Source of the DNA: Cerrena zonata
Taxonomy: Eukaryota; Basidiomycota; Agaricomycetes; Polyporales; Cerrenaceae
Reading direction: 5' to 3'
Assembly (NCBI GenBank): GCA_038087015.1
Contig: JASBNA010000171.1
Span: 1 to 10,017 of the forward strand
DNA length: 10,017 bases
Of the stretch, positions 1 to 5,963 are shown piece after piece (position 1 is the stretch's first letter; each line of letters opens with the position of its first letter). A model generated the notes under the pieces. The model was not told where the DNA came from. It saw nothing but the letters and a program-made list of their open reading frames with translations, and did no database searches. A program made the position numbers and the translations under genes.

Positions 1-11
1 TATTCAAAACA

Positions 12-38
12 CATTCAAACTATTCAAACTATTCAAAA
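12..38. repeat. 9-bp tandem repeat, about 3 copies
   Basis: Three consecutive near-identical 9-mers (cattcaaac, tattcaaac, tattcaaaa) sit at the left edge. A frame on the + strand stays open from position 3 to the stop at 213-215, so the tail of an upstream gene is formally possible. However, that translation is not recognisable and runs through a 13-bp repeat that is not a multiple of three. I treat the stretch as non-coding. Confidence 0.7.
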
Positions 39-101
39 ATCGGCATAAACAGTACCCATCTTCAAACGACTGATTTCAAGCAGACATCAAAGCACGATTC
101 A

Positions 102-140
102 GTATTCACGACTCGCATTCACGACTCGTATTCACGACTC
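102..140. repeat. 13-bp tandem repeat, 3 copies
   Basis: Three head-to-tail copies of gtattcacgactc lie at 102-114, 115-127 and 128-140. The middle copy differs at one base (gcattc). The unit length is not a multiple of three, which fits non-coding DNA. No function is visible. Positions 141-300 hold only AT-rich sequence and T/A homopolymers, with nothing else I can support. Confidence 0.8.
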
Positions 141-310
141 AGTAATTATTACATACTTGGACAGATGGAGTGGACATGTTGTTTGGTTGACTATAGTAAA
201 AAGATTAGAAGTAGCTAACTTTTTTCAAAAATTTTTTTTTTTCAATACTAGAATTGTGAAGGAGAAAAAAAAAAGAGTGAGAAAACTACTCAGTAAAGCG
301 TCCTGCCGGT

Positions 311-316
311 CACGTG
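311..316. promoter_or_regulatory. CACGTG site (distal) in the RPL13 promoter
   Basis: CACGTG lies inside the palindrome tcacgtga at 310-317, about 380 bp before the RPL13 start. Cbf1 binds this E-box, and in Candida albicans Cbf1 with Tbf1 is known to occupy ribosomal-protein promoters. The surrounding 300-500 block is conspicuously GC-rich for this genome. Assigning Cbf1 here is inference. Confidence 0.55.
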
Positions 317-476
317 AACACAGGCCAAACCCGCACTGCACACACCGCCGCCCGCGATGCCGTTGCCAGCACTGAGGTTCCCGCGAGCCGCGCACGCCCC
401 TCCCGGCCTTTTTGTTTGTTAGTGCGGTGCTGTACGCGCGCGTGCCCAGATGTGCAGCACTGCGGAAGGGCCGTGT

Positions 477-482
477 CACGTG
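477..482. promoter_or_regulatory. CACGTG site (proximal) in the RPL13 promoter
   Basis: This second CACGTG is about 212 bp before the RPL13 start, in the same GC-rich block. Between the two sites lie ccgcactgcaca (331-342) and tgtgcagcactgcgg (451-465), which resemble each other in inverted orientation. The downstream 13-A run at 603-615 is typical of a nucleosome-depleted yeast promoter. Confidence 0.55.
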
Positions 483-602
483 CCGTGTGACCACGGTTTT
501 TATGTACAGTACCCGCGCTTTTCAAACTGAAAAATTTTTCTTTTTCGCATTTGTATGGTGAAAAAAGTGAGGGAATGAGTGTTGATGCCTGAGTGGGAAG
601 GG

Positions 603-615
603 AAAAAAAAAAAAA
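603..615 (+). promoter_or_regulatory. Poly(dA) tract upstream of RPL13
   Basis: An uninterrupted run of 13 A lies 78-91 bp before the RPL13 ATG. Such tracts keep nucleosomes off highly expressed yeast promoters. No strong TATA box is visible between here and the start codon. Confidence 0.5.
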
Positions 616-693
616 CTTACCCTTGGATATAATTCTCTTTTATTTGAACCTTTTATTACATCTTCTTAAAGTTCATCCTTTAATTTAGTAACA

Positions 694-1302
694 ATGGCTA
701 TCTCTAAGAACTTACCATTATTGAAGAATCACTTCAGAAAACACTGGCAAGAACGTGTTAAGGTCCACTTAGACCAAGCTGGTAAAAAAGCTTCAAGAAG
801 ACAACATAGAGCATCTAAAGCTGCTTCTATTGCCCCAAGACCATTAGATGCTTTAAGACCAGTTGTTAGAGCTCCAACTATCAAATATAACAGAAAAGTT
901 AGAGCTGGTAGAGGTTTCACTTTAGCTGAATTAAAAGCTGTTGGATACTCTGCTAAATACGCTAGAACCATTGGTATTGCTGTTGATCACAGAAGACAAA
1001 ACAAAGCTCAAGAAACTTTTGATGCTAATGTTGCTAGATTACAAGAATACAAATCTAAATTAGTTGTCTTTGACAGAAAGACCAAGGCTTCTGAAGCTGC
1101 TACTTTTGAACAAGTTTCTACTCCAGCTGTTTTCCCAGTTGTTCAAGCTCAACCAGAATCTGCTCCAAGAGCCGTTGAAGTTCCAGAACAAACTGCTTTC
1201 AGAACTTTAAGATTAGCTAAATCTGATAAAAAATACAAAGGTATCAGAGAAAAACGTGCTAAAGAAAAGGCTGAAGCTGAAGCTGACAAGAAGAAGAAAT
1301 AA
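694..1302 (+). CDS. RPL13: 60S ribosomal protein L13 (eL13)
   Basis: This encodes a 202-residue basic protein of the large ribosomal subunit, family eL13, a cytosolic rRNA-binding protein. The N-terminus [20 protein letters not shown], the block [16 protein letters not shown] (about 47-62), [12 protein letters not shown] (64-75) and [11 protein letters not shown] (93-103) are family signatures. The C-terminus is a Lys/Glu/Ala-rich charged tail ending in four Lys. The length matches yeast L13 (about 199-202 residues). The ATG at 694 has a good yeast context (aacaatggc) and no intron is needed. Leucine is encoded mainly by TTA and there is no CTG codon, which suits a highly expressed CUG-Ser-clade gene. 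The gene converges on RPP1A, another ribosomal-protein gene. Identification is by recalled family sequence. Confidence 0.97.
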   Translation: MAISKNLPLLKNHFRKHWQERVKVHLDQAGKKASRRQHRASKAASIAPRPLDALRPVVRAPTIKYNRKVRAGRGFTLAELKAVGYSAKYARTIGIAVDHRRQNKAQETFDANVARLQEYKSKLVVFDRKTKASEAATFEQVSTPAVFPVVQAQPESAPRAVEVPEQTAFRTLRLAKSDKKYKGIREKRAKEKAEAEADKKKK

Positions 1303-1641
1303 TCTAGTTAGTTTCATTATATCAACTCCACTTTTAATAAACATAAAATCAAAAATTTATAATACATTTTTAATTATTTAGTCATTCATTGTAAAATTTG
1401 AATTGAAAAGTGTTTCTCATCTGTTATATATTGTATCTATCTAGGTCTAATCAATTTGTACATGTATTAATTATTGTAGTAACTACCTTAATGTAGTATA
1501 TAATGTAGTAATTTTTTACAATTAAAATAATGTTTTGCTTTTTATTTAATTGATTATATAAACTAAAGTATACAAATAAAAGAAAATGATCTCATTAAAA
1601 TTCTCCTAATTAGTTATTACATATATATTAGAATATTAAAT
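1303..1641. terminator. Convergent AT-rich 3' region between RPL13 and RPP1A
   Basis: These 339 bases separate two converging stop codons and must hold both 3' UTRs and polyadenylation signals. The sequence is very AT-rich, with candidate efficiency and positioning elements such as taataaac (1336-1343) for RPL13 and tatata motifs (1554-1559, 1621-1627) on the RPP1A side. I see no ORF or structured RNA. Exact cleavage sites cannot be read from sequence alone. Confidence 0.5.
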
Positions 1642-1968
1642 CTAATCAAATAAACCGAAACCCATATCATCATCGGATTCTTCTTTAGCTTCTTCTTCTT
1701 TCTTTTCTTCAGCGGCACCAGCATCACCTTCAGCGGCAGCAGCACCACCAGCGGCAGCACCAGCACCGGCAGCAGGAGCAGCAGTGATGTTGAAGAATAA
1801 TTCTTTCAAATCTTTACCTTCTAAAGCTTTAGCATAGATATCAGTCCAGATAGATTCAACTTCAACATTAGCTTTAGCAGTTAATTGAGCTAATTTTTCA
1901 GCACTGATTTCAATATCAGAATCAGCCAAGATTAAGGCAGCGTAGGATAAGGAGGTTTCAATAGACAT
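1642..1968 (-). CDS. RPP1A: 60S acidic ribosomal stalk protein P1
   Basis: This encodes a 108-residue stalk phosphoprotein that pairs with P2 and is anchored by P0 at the GTPase-associated centre of the 60S subunit, where it recruits elongation factors. The helical dimerisation domain spans about 1-62 ([17 protein letters not shown] at 6-22). It is followed by an Ala/Gly hinge (about 63-86), a Lys/Glu acidic tract (87-98) and the invariant tail [11 protein letters not shown], whose Ser is the usual CK2-type phosphorylation site. Length and architecture match P1/P2. The N-terminus looks closer to the P1-alpha (RPP1A) type than to P1-beta, from recalled yeast sequences. The paralogue letter is less certain than the family. 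No CTG codons occur. It is transcribed toward RPL13 and lies downstream of the HOL1-type gene on the same strand. Confidence 0.93.
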   Translation of the reverse strand: MSIETSLSYAALILADSDIEISAEKLAQLTAKANVEVESIWTDIYAKALEGKDLKELFFNITAAPAAGAGAAAGGAAAAEGDAGAAEEKKEEEAKEESDDDMGFGLFD

Positions 1969-2794
1969 CTTTCAATATACTTGGGTAGGAACTAGAGATA
2001 ATCAATTTAAGCTTTTTACTAAATTGCAGACTATTTCTTAGTTTTGACTTAGTGTAGAGTAAAACTGAAGTAATTAACTCTTGAATTTTCAAAAGTTTTT
2101 TTTTCCTCCTTGACTGAGTCTGAGTTTGCAATGCTCTCTTTTTTTTTTTTTCATGGCTAGTAGAAGACTGGGGTACGGGTGCGCAGACAACTGAGGAGGC
2201 TAGGTCTGGTGCCCTAGTCACGTGGACACTCGAAATGGTTGCAAATGCCATTCCTAGTCTCCGTATGTGATGGAATAATGTAAGACTGCCGGCCCTGCTG
2301 GACTTTGTAGCTTACGAGACGAGAACCACCATCAAGAGAGTGGTTAGGACTGTTGAGTTCTTGATTATTACTTAAGCATTTTCGTAAGCACTTAGATCAA
2401 CACTTTATACGAGATACTGGTCAAAGCTTCAAGTACAAGGCTCTGATCAACATTTCAATTAAGACTTGGGTTGAGGATTTCGGCATGATGACGATTTGAC
2501 AGAGTATAAGTATATGGTCGTTAGTGATCTGATGAAATCTCTTTAGTCCATGTAATGCTGTTCACATATTTGTTCAGAATTTGTAGAATCTAAAACAAAA
2601 ATGTCTAAAAATCAACACTAACATAAACAATTATCAAATACTATTCCTACACTTGATTGAGTATAACCTTAATAAATAGATGGATTTATTATGGTTATAG
2701 GTATACCCAGGAAGACGACGAGCAATTAGGAGTGGCCAATTTTTTTGCAACCGAAAAAGTGAGTAAAAATCAAATTAACTATACACCAGGGTGT
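1969..2794. promoter_or_regulatory. RPP1A promoter and HOL1-type 3' flank; no gene seen
   Basis: These 826 bases upstream of RPP1A on the minus strand also contain the 3' end of the HOL1-type gene. Supportable elements are CACGTG at 2219-2224, about 251 bp before the RPP1A start, and a 13-T run at 2139-2151 (poly-A on the transcribed strand). The part from 2250 to 2650 is less AT-rich and contains only short inverted repeats, for example AACCAC/GTGGTT at 2324-2345. Boxes resembling C (2485-2491) and D (2529-2532) occur but lack a terminal stem. I find no convincing protein or RNA gene. Confidence 0.5.
2139..2224 (-). promoter_or_regulatory. RPP1A upstream activating region: CACGTG plus poly(T)
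   Basis: CACGTG at 2219-2224 and the 13-T tract at 2139-2151 bracket a compact region 170-256 bp upstream of the RPP1A ATG. This combination repeats what is seen upstream of RPL13, which supports shared control of the two ribosomal genes. Cbf1 is the known CACGTG binder in yeasts; its use here is inferred. Confidence 0.5.
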
Positions 2795-4507
2795 TTAAAA
2801 CCCATCTCTAATATTTATATAATCAACGTACCAAGCTTTGGTATATTTTCTGATTCTCTTACCATAGATGATCAAAGGTAAAGCCCCCATCATAAGAAGA
2901 AACTCGAGTATACCTAAAATGATGAAAGTATTTGTATTTGACATTTTATCCAACCATAAACTACAAGTGAAGGTGAAAATACAACTCAAGTAATTATTAA
3001 TGATTGAAACCCCACACATCATTTCAATAATCATTTCAGGGTAAGCATCCATCACATAGGCAAGACCCACATCCCCCAGGCAAGCAAAACCATAACCAAC
3101 CAAACCAAGAGCAAAATAAGTGACTCTCCAATTCCATAATTTATCGGTTGAAACTGCGAAAAGAATAAAGCCTAGCGGAGCCAAAACAGCTGGAACAAAT
3201 AAAAAGTATAGTCTGAATTCGGCTTCCATAACCCCATTATTTCTTTTAGCCATCCAAACTGTAAACCAATCACTTAAAGGCCCAGCATAAATACAGCCAA
3301 TGATAGCACCAATGACACAAGGCATGTTCATCATTGCCACTCTATTATTACTATAATTGAAAGGAGCATCATAGTATTGATCATCTTCCACCGTTAAATA
3401 AAATGTAAGAAGAGAGTCTTGCATACCCCAAAGTAACCCACTATAAATGACTGGGATGAAAAGGAAAACTTTAGTCATTAATTTTAATTGGATTAAGTAT
3501 TGTTTGAAACCAGTTCCTTTGAGGTTTGGGTTCTTGGTGATTGGTTTGATTTGTTGTAAATAAGTTTTTTTCAGTTCATTATAGCCGGTATCTGAATTTA
3601 AAGAAGAGTGTTGTACGTTAATAACCTGATCAATTTTTTCATTTTTACTACCAAGTAATTTTTTAATGAATTTTTTTTCATCAGCATCGTCAAGATGATC
3701 ATGGCTTCTTACTGAATTGATGACTCCCGAGAATTTATTTCTATCGAATCTAGTTTCATGTAAACCAAAGATGATTGTAATTAGGATCCCAGCAGCGATG
3801 AAGACCGCAAGCCAACCCACCCATCTAAACCCCATGGATTCTACAATAAACCCAGCAATCAAGGGACCCAAATAAGTCCCCACCGACGTGGCCAACATAT
3901 AAAGGGTTAAAGTGGAACCTAATTGATGTTGGAAAAAAAGAGCACTTATACTTTGTTGAACATGAGCTTCAGCACAGGCTTCACTCCAACCGACGAAAAA
4001 TTGATTTATAATTGCATCGGCGGTATTTTTCTGTAAAGCAAAATAAACTGATCCCATTAAACCAACAAAAATACAGATTATATAACTTATTTTATGACCG
4101 TATAAATTGGCAAACGGAGCCATTAAAAAGGTACCAGACCCAATGGCGATGAAAAGCACTCCCGCACCAGTGTTCATTGAATCATAACTGATTCCGTATA
4201 ATTCATTAAGAGAATCTTCCGTGGAACCAGCATCATTTGAAACCCCAGCAGTGAAACCAGTAATCACCAATAAGATAATTAAATTCCAAATTTTTTTACC
4301 AAAAGACCAATTTAATGGATCATTTGGAGAATCCGTTGGCTGAGGAACAAGAATAATATTATCGTGAGTTTTCAAACCCGAAGCAGTAATCTGATTGGAA
4401 TTTGGATCATTTTCGTTATCCGAATACGAATCTTTTGCCTCGGTTGAATAGATATTGATTGTACCGGGAATGAATGAATCATTCGATAGAGTCTTTTCCA
4501 ACTTCAT
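2795..4507 (-). CDS. HOL1: Major facilitator superfamily transporter, Hol1 type
   Basis: This encodes a 570-residue plasma-membrane permease of the MFS DHA1/Hol1 group. In Saccharomyces cerevisiae, Hol1 imports polyamines and can pass other cations; the substrate here is inferred. A hydrophilic N-tail ends in the group-typical segment PQPTDSPNDPLNWSFGKK (about 55-72), followed by about six membrane segments (73-250). Motif-A-like GHK is near 137-139 and GPLIAGF near 214-220. A long charged cytosolic loop (about 250-343) precedes the second set of about six segments, with GPLSDW near 409-414 and the family-like VMDAYPE near 485-491. Length agrees with Hol1 (about 586). The start is the ATG at 4507-4505; the triplet just upstream is GTG and unlikely to initiate. 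Only two CTG codons occur, at 3572-3574 (loop) and 3077-3079. Family assignment is strong; orthology to HOL1 rests on similarity and gene order. Confidence 0.85.
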   Translation of the reverse strand: MKLEKTLSNDSFIPGTINIYSTEAKDSYSDNENDPNSNQITASGLKTHDNIILVPQPTDSPNDPLNWSFGKKIWNLIILLVITGFTAGVSNDAGSTEDSLNELYGISYDSMNTGAGVLFIAIGSGTFLMAPFANLYGHKISYIICIFVGLMGSVYFALQKNTADAIINQFFVGWSEACAEAHVQQSISALFFQHQLGSTLTLYMLATSVGTYLGPLIAGFIVESMGFRWVGWLAVFIAAGILITIIFGLHETRFDRNKFSGVINSVRSHDHLDDADEKKFIKKLLGSKNEKIDQVINVQHSSLNSDTGYNELKKTYLQQIKPITKNPNLKGTGFKQYLIQLKLMTKVFLFIPVIYSGLLWGMQDSLLTFYLTVEDDQYYDAPFNYSNNRVAMMNMPCVIGAIIGCIYAGPLSDWFTVWMAKRNNGVMEAEFRLYFLFVPAVLAPLGFILFAVSTDKLWNWRVTYFALGLVGYGFACLGDVGLAYVMDAYPEMIIEMMCGVSIINNYLSCIFTFTCSLWLDKMSNTNTFIILGILEFLLMMGALPLIIYGKRIRKYTKAWYVDYINIRDGF

Positions 4508-4512
4508 CACGT

Positions 4513-4547
4513 CTACATAGCACAGGTACTACGCTTCCTGATTACAT
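4513..4547 (-). promoter_or_regulatory. Two start-stop uORFs in the HOL1-type leader
   Basis: Within 40 bp of the main ATG there are two AUGs followed immediately by a stop: ATGTAA at 4547-4542 and ATGTAG at 4518-4513, the latter ending 5 bp before the main start. Such minimal uORFs stall or discard scanning ribosomes. Whether they are in the mRNA depends on the unknown transcription start. Confidence 0.4.
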
Positions 4548-4579
4548 CTATGTTTGGACGTATATATACTAATTTCCAT
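4529..4579 (-). promoter_or_regulatory. Upstream ORF (16 codons) before the HOL1-type gene
   Basis: The ATG at 4579-4577 opens a 16-codon frame closing with TAG at 4531-4529, 21 bp before the main ATG. It would matter only if the transcript starts upstream of it. A TATAAATA box (minus strand, 4773-4780) would allow that, whereas the nearer tatatata (4561-4568) would not. S. cerevisiae HOL1 is controlled by a short uORF ending Pro-Ser-stop; this one ends Glu-Ala-stop, so that mechanism is not conserved in sequence. Confidence 0.35.
4561..4568 (-). promoter_or_regulatory. Proximal TATA element of the HOL1-type gene
   Basis: tatatata lies 54-61 bp before the HOL1-type ATG. Used as the TATA box, it would give a very short leader because yeast start sites are usually 40 bp or more downstream. 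The alternative box at 4773-4780 would give a long leader. Confidence 0.35.
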
Positions 4580-4693
4580 TAATTAAATCAAGATCAAGAT
4601 AAGCACACCGTTATCAAGTGTCGAACTTCCAAATGGGGCAAAGCTGCAAAAGTGTCAACCAAACCTGCAACCCCGATTCCGTCCTGGCCAACC

Positions 4694-4723
4694 TGCAGTT
4701 TCCGCGCGGCCGCGGAAACTGCA
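4694..4723. repeat. Perfect 13-bp GC-rich inverted repeat
   Basis: The arms tgcagtttccgcg (4694-4706) and cgcggaaactgca (4711-4723) are exact reverse complements around a 4-base spacer. The element lies 187-216 bp upstream of the HOL1-type start and is far more GC-rich than its surroundings. It contains outward-paired CCG/CGG triplets, the kind of half-sites bound by Zn2Cys6 regulators, and CGCG cores. If transcription starts near the TATAAATA at 4773-4780, it would instead be a stable hairpin in the mRNA leader. Related words (ttgcag, ggttgc) recur at 4648-4676 and 4719-4733. Confidence 0.85.
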
Positions 4724-4772
4724 AACGCAACCCAGAGCACCTCTTGCGGGATTCAAGCAGCTGAAAAGTCGG

Positions 4773-4780
4773 TATTTATA
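4773..4780 (-). promoter_or_regulatory. TATAAATA box, probably for the HOL1-type gene
   Basis: The minus strand reads tataaata here, 266-273 bp before the HOL1-type ATG. It matches the TATA consensus exactly. If used, the leader would carry the three upstream AUGs and possibly the 13-bp inverted repeat. The + strand reads tatttata, so the opposite orientation is less likely. Confidence 0.4.
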
Positions 4781-5083
4781 TGGATCGGGAGTAAGGCACC
4801 GATTGCTGCAAAATCAAACAAAAAATAAGCAAGGAGACACCTGCACAACAAGTAATGTGGTAGTCTTGCTCAAATCCATCTCGTTTGCAACTCAAAATGA
4901 GGTTGTGAATGGTTCATGACCACCACCGTGCTTGAGCTTGCGTCAGGCCATTTCATTTACCTCAGTCGTTTCATTCATCACTTATCCGTCTCCCACGTAT
5001 GTTTCCGGCAGATTTTTCGACCAATTCATCGAAAGAACAAATGAAATTTCTTTGTTTGTTTACTTGTGCCTATGCTCTGGAAG

Positions 5084-5100
5084 TATTTATAAAGGAGGGG
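5084..5100 (+). promoter_or_regulatory. TATA box and STRE-like site of a possible orphan promoter
   Basis: TATAAA at 5088-5093 is followed by AGGGG at 5096-5100, with CCCCT again at 5149-5153. AGGGG/CCCCT is the stress-response element bound by Msn2/4-type factors. The AT part also reads tataaata on the minus strand (5084-5091), so direction is ambiguous. Confidence 0.35.
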
Positions 5101-5149
5101 AGGGAGGTACGGGGCTGTTGCGAGCGCGTGCCTGCCGTATTCGGAATTC

Positions 5150-5182
5150 CCCTAAGCATTCCCTAAGCACTCCCTAATCCTC
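5150..5182. repeat. 11-bp tandem repeat carrying CCCTAA
   Basis: ccctaagcatt (5150-5160), ccctaagcact (5161-5171) and the partial copy ccctaatcctc (5172-5182) are head to tail. Each begins CCCTAA, the complement of TTAGGG, the core recognised by Tbf1. In S. cerevisiae Tbf1 marks many snoRNA promoters, and in Candida it marks ribosomal-protein promoters. Tbf1 binding here is inference. Confidence 0.6.
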
Positions 5183-5424
5183 ATCCTCAGCACACTAACA
5201 ATGGCTGTAACCTCAATGATGAGTGATACAAAACTCCCCCTGGCTTGTCTCAGTGTCCACCAGTGTGGGGAATAGGCTGCACTACATGGTCTGACACCAA
5301 GCAATGGATCCTTGATCAACAAGAACACCTGGTGACCTTAAGAAAAATACAAATTCTGATCAATGTTTATAATCATAAATATAGTACCTTCTTTAAATGG
5401 ACTCATCGAAGAAAAAGAAAGTGT

Positions 5425-5551
5425 ACTAAGAATTGCCCTCCCCACTAGGGTGCTTTGATTGTTCAAAGGCTCAATTCTTAGTTACCAATTTCAGAGATGT
5501 TATTCCTGTTTCAATCTTGTATTGAACTACTTGGTAACTCCCATTCTTTTT
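5425..5551 (+). other. Candidate structured RNA: nested and adjacent inverted repeats, then T5
   Basis: Perfect arms ACTAAGAATTG (5425-5435) and CAATTCTTAGT (5472-5482) enclose two small hairpins: CCCT/AGGG (5436-5439, 5447-5450) and CTTTGA/TCAAAG with a TTGT loop (5453-5468). Together they can form a three-way junction. Immediately after it, AGTTACCAA (5480-5488) pairs perfectly with TTGGTAACT (5531-5539), enclosing TTCAAT/ATTGAA (5510-5515, 5521-5526). The two outer stems share 5480-5482, so they compete at that end. A run of five T (5547-5551) follows, as at a Pol III terminator. No known RNA family is recognised and no B box is seen. Confidence 0.3.
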
Positions 5552-5963
5552 CGAATAATAGAGTGCTGGATCCTACCCCAATTATAAACACTTGTCAGCT
5601 ACAATACGTATTGTAATATCTATATGAGCATATATATATATATATCTACGTATACGTATAGATATATGAACATGTAGAAGGTCAGGTTGGACACAAATAA
5701 AACATCCCTTCTTTTTTACTTTGTTGAGAAACAGAAGAAAAAAAAAATTACACAAATTCACCAAAATATTGGTTACGCCCTTTACCCAGTGCACCCTTTT
5801 TGCTCTTGCAATTGAAATTCTAGTTTCGCATCAATCAGTACAATAAAGCTATATTTATATATATAGATAGATATATATATATAAACACATATAAACATAT
5901 ATATACATCGATTTGGCAAATTGGTTAGTATTTTTTCCATTATTTTTTTCCCATTAAACCAAA
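5552..5963 (+). promoter_or_regulatory. XOG1 upstream region: palindromes and TA repeats
   Basis: This stretch precedes XOG1 and holds no gene. It contains a perfect 16-bp palindrome TACAATACGTATTGTA (5600-5615), a second palindrome TACGTATACGTA (5647-5658), (TA)n runs at 5631-5645 and 5850-5903, and a T-rich stretch just before the ATG. TACGTA cores resemble bZIP-type sites. The many TATA-like words prevent naming one TATA box. Confidence 0.45.

Larger units (their letters stand above)
4781..5424. other. Long intergenic region with a possible orphan promoter
   Basis: No convincing protein gene lies between the HOL1-type gene and XOG1 (about 1.45 kb in all). The longest + strand frames (82 codons from 4932, 68 from 5245) begin at TTG rather than ATG and look like chance. 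A GTATGT at 4997-5002 and a near-branchpoint CACTAAC at 5193-5199 exist, but no coding exons fit them. An ATG at 5201 in good context (aacaatggc) opens only 24 codons, stopping at 5273-5275. TATA, STRE-like and CCCTAA elements suggest that an unannotated transcript begins around 5130-5200. Confidence 0.4.

Noticed and set aside
225..525. Minus-strand frames of 71-89 codons across the GC-rich RPL13 promoter
   Set aside because: GC-rich sequence has few stop codons. The translations are arginine-rich and unlike any family, and the CACGTG sites mark this as promoter DNA.
2485..2532. ATGATGA and CTGA boxes like a C/D snoRNA
   Set aside because: The boxes are only 37 bases apart, there is no terminal stem flanking them, and the CTGA itself overlaps a second C-like box. 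Chance is more likely.
4932..5177. 82-codon + strand frame
   Set aside because: It starts at TTG, not ATG, has no recognisable domain and overlaps TATA and repeat elements. It is not a credible yeast gene.
5203..5310. GGCTGTAA followed by a small hairpin and AAGCAA, recalling the Alu and helix-8 parts of SRP RNA
   Set aside because: The conserved symmetric loop and GNAR tetraloop of helix 8 are absent, and the 3' end before the T5 run does not pair back with the 5' part.
5292..5335. ACACCAAG ... ACACC spacing resembling the template of a Candida telomerase RNA, with a three-way junction 90 bp downstream
   Set aside because: Candida telomeric repeats often end in TTGGTGT, so the words are suggestive. 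However, only five bases repeat at the two ends, the implied unit is about 31 bp, there is no room for a pseudoknot before the junction, and no Sm site with GTATGT follows. It would be supported only if the genome's telomere repeat matched this segment.
5245..5448. 68-codon + strand frame
   Set aside because: It has a TTG start, unrecognisable sequence, and overlaps the candidate structured RNA region.
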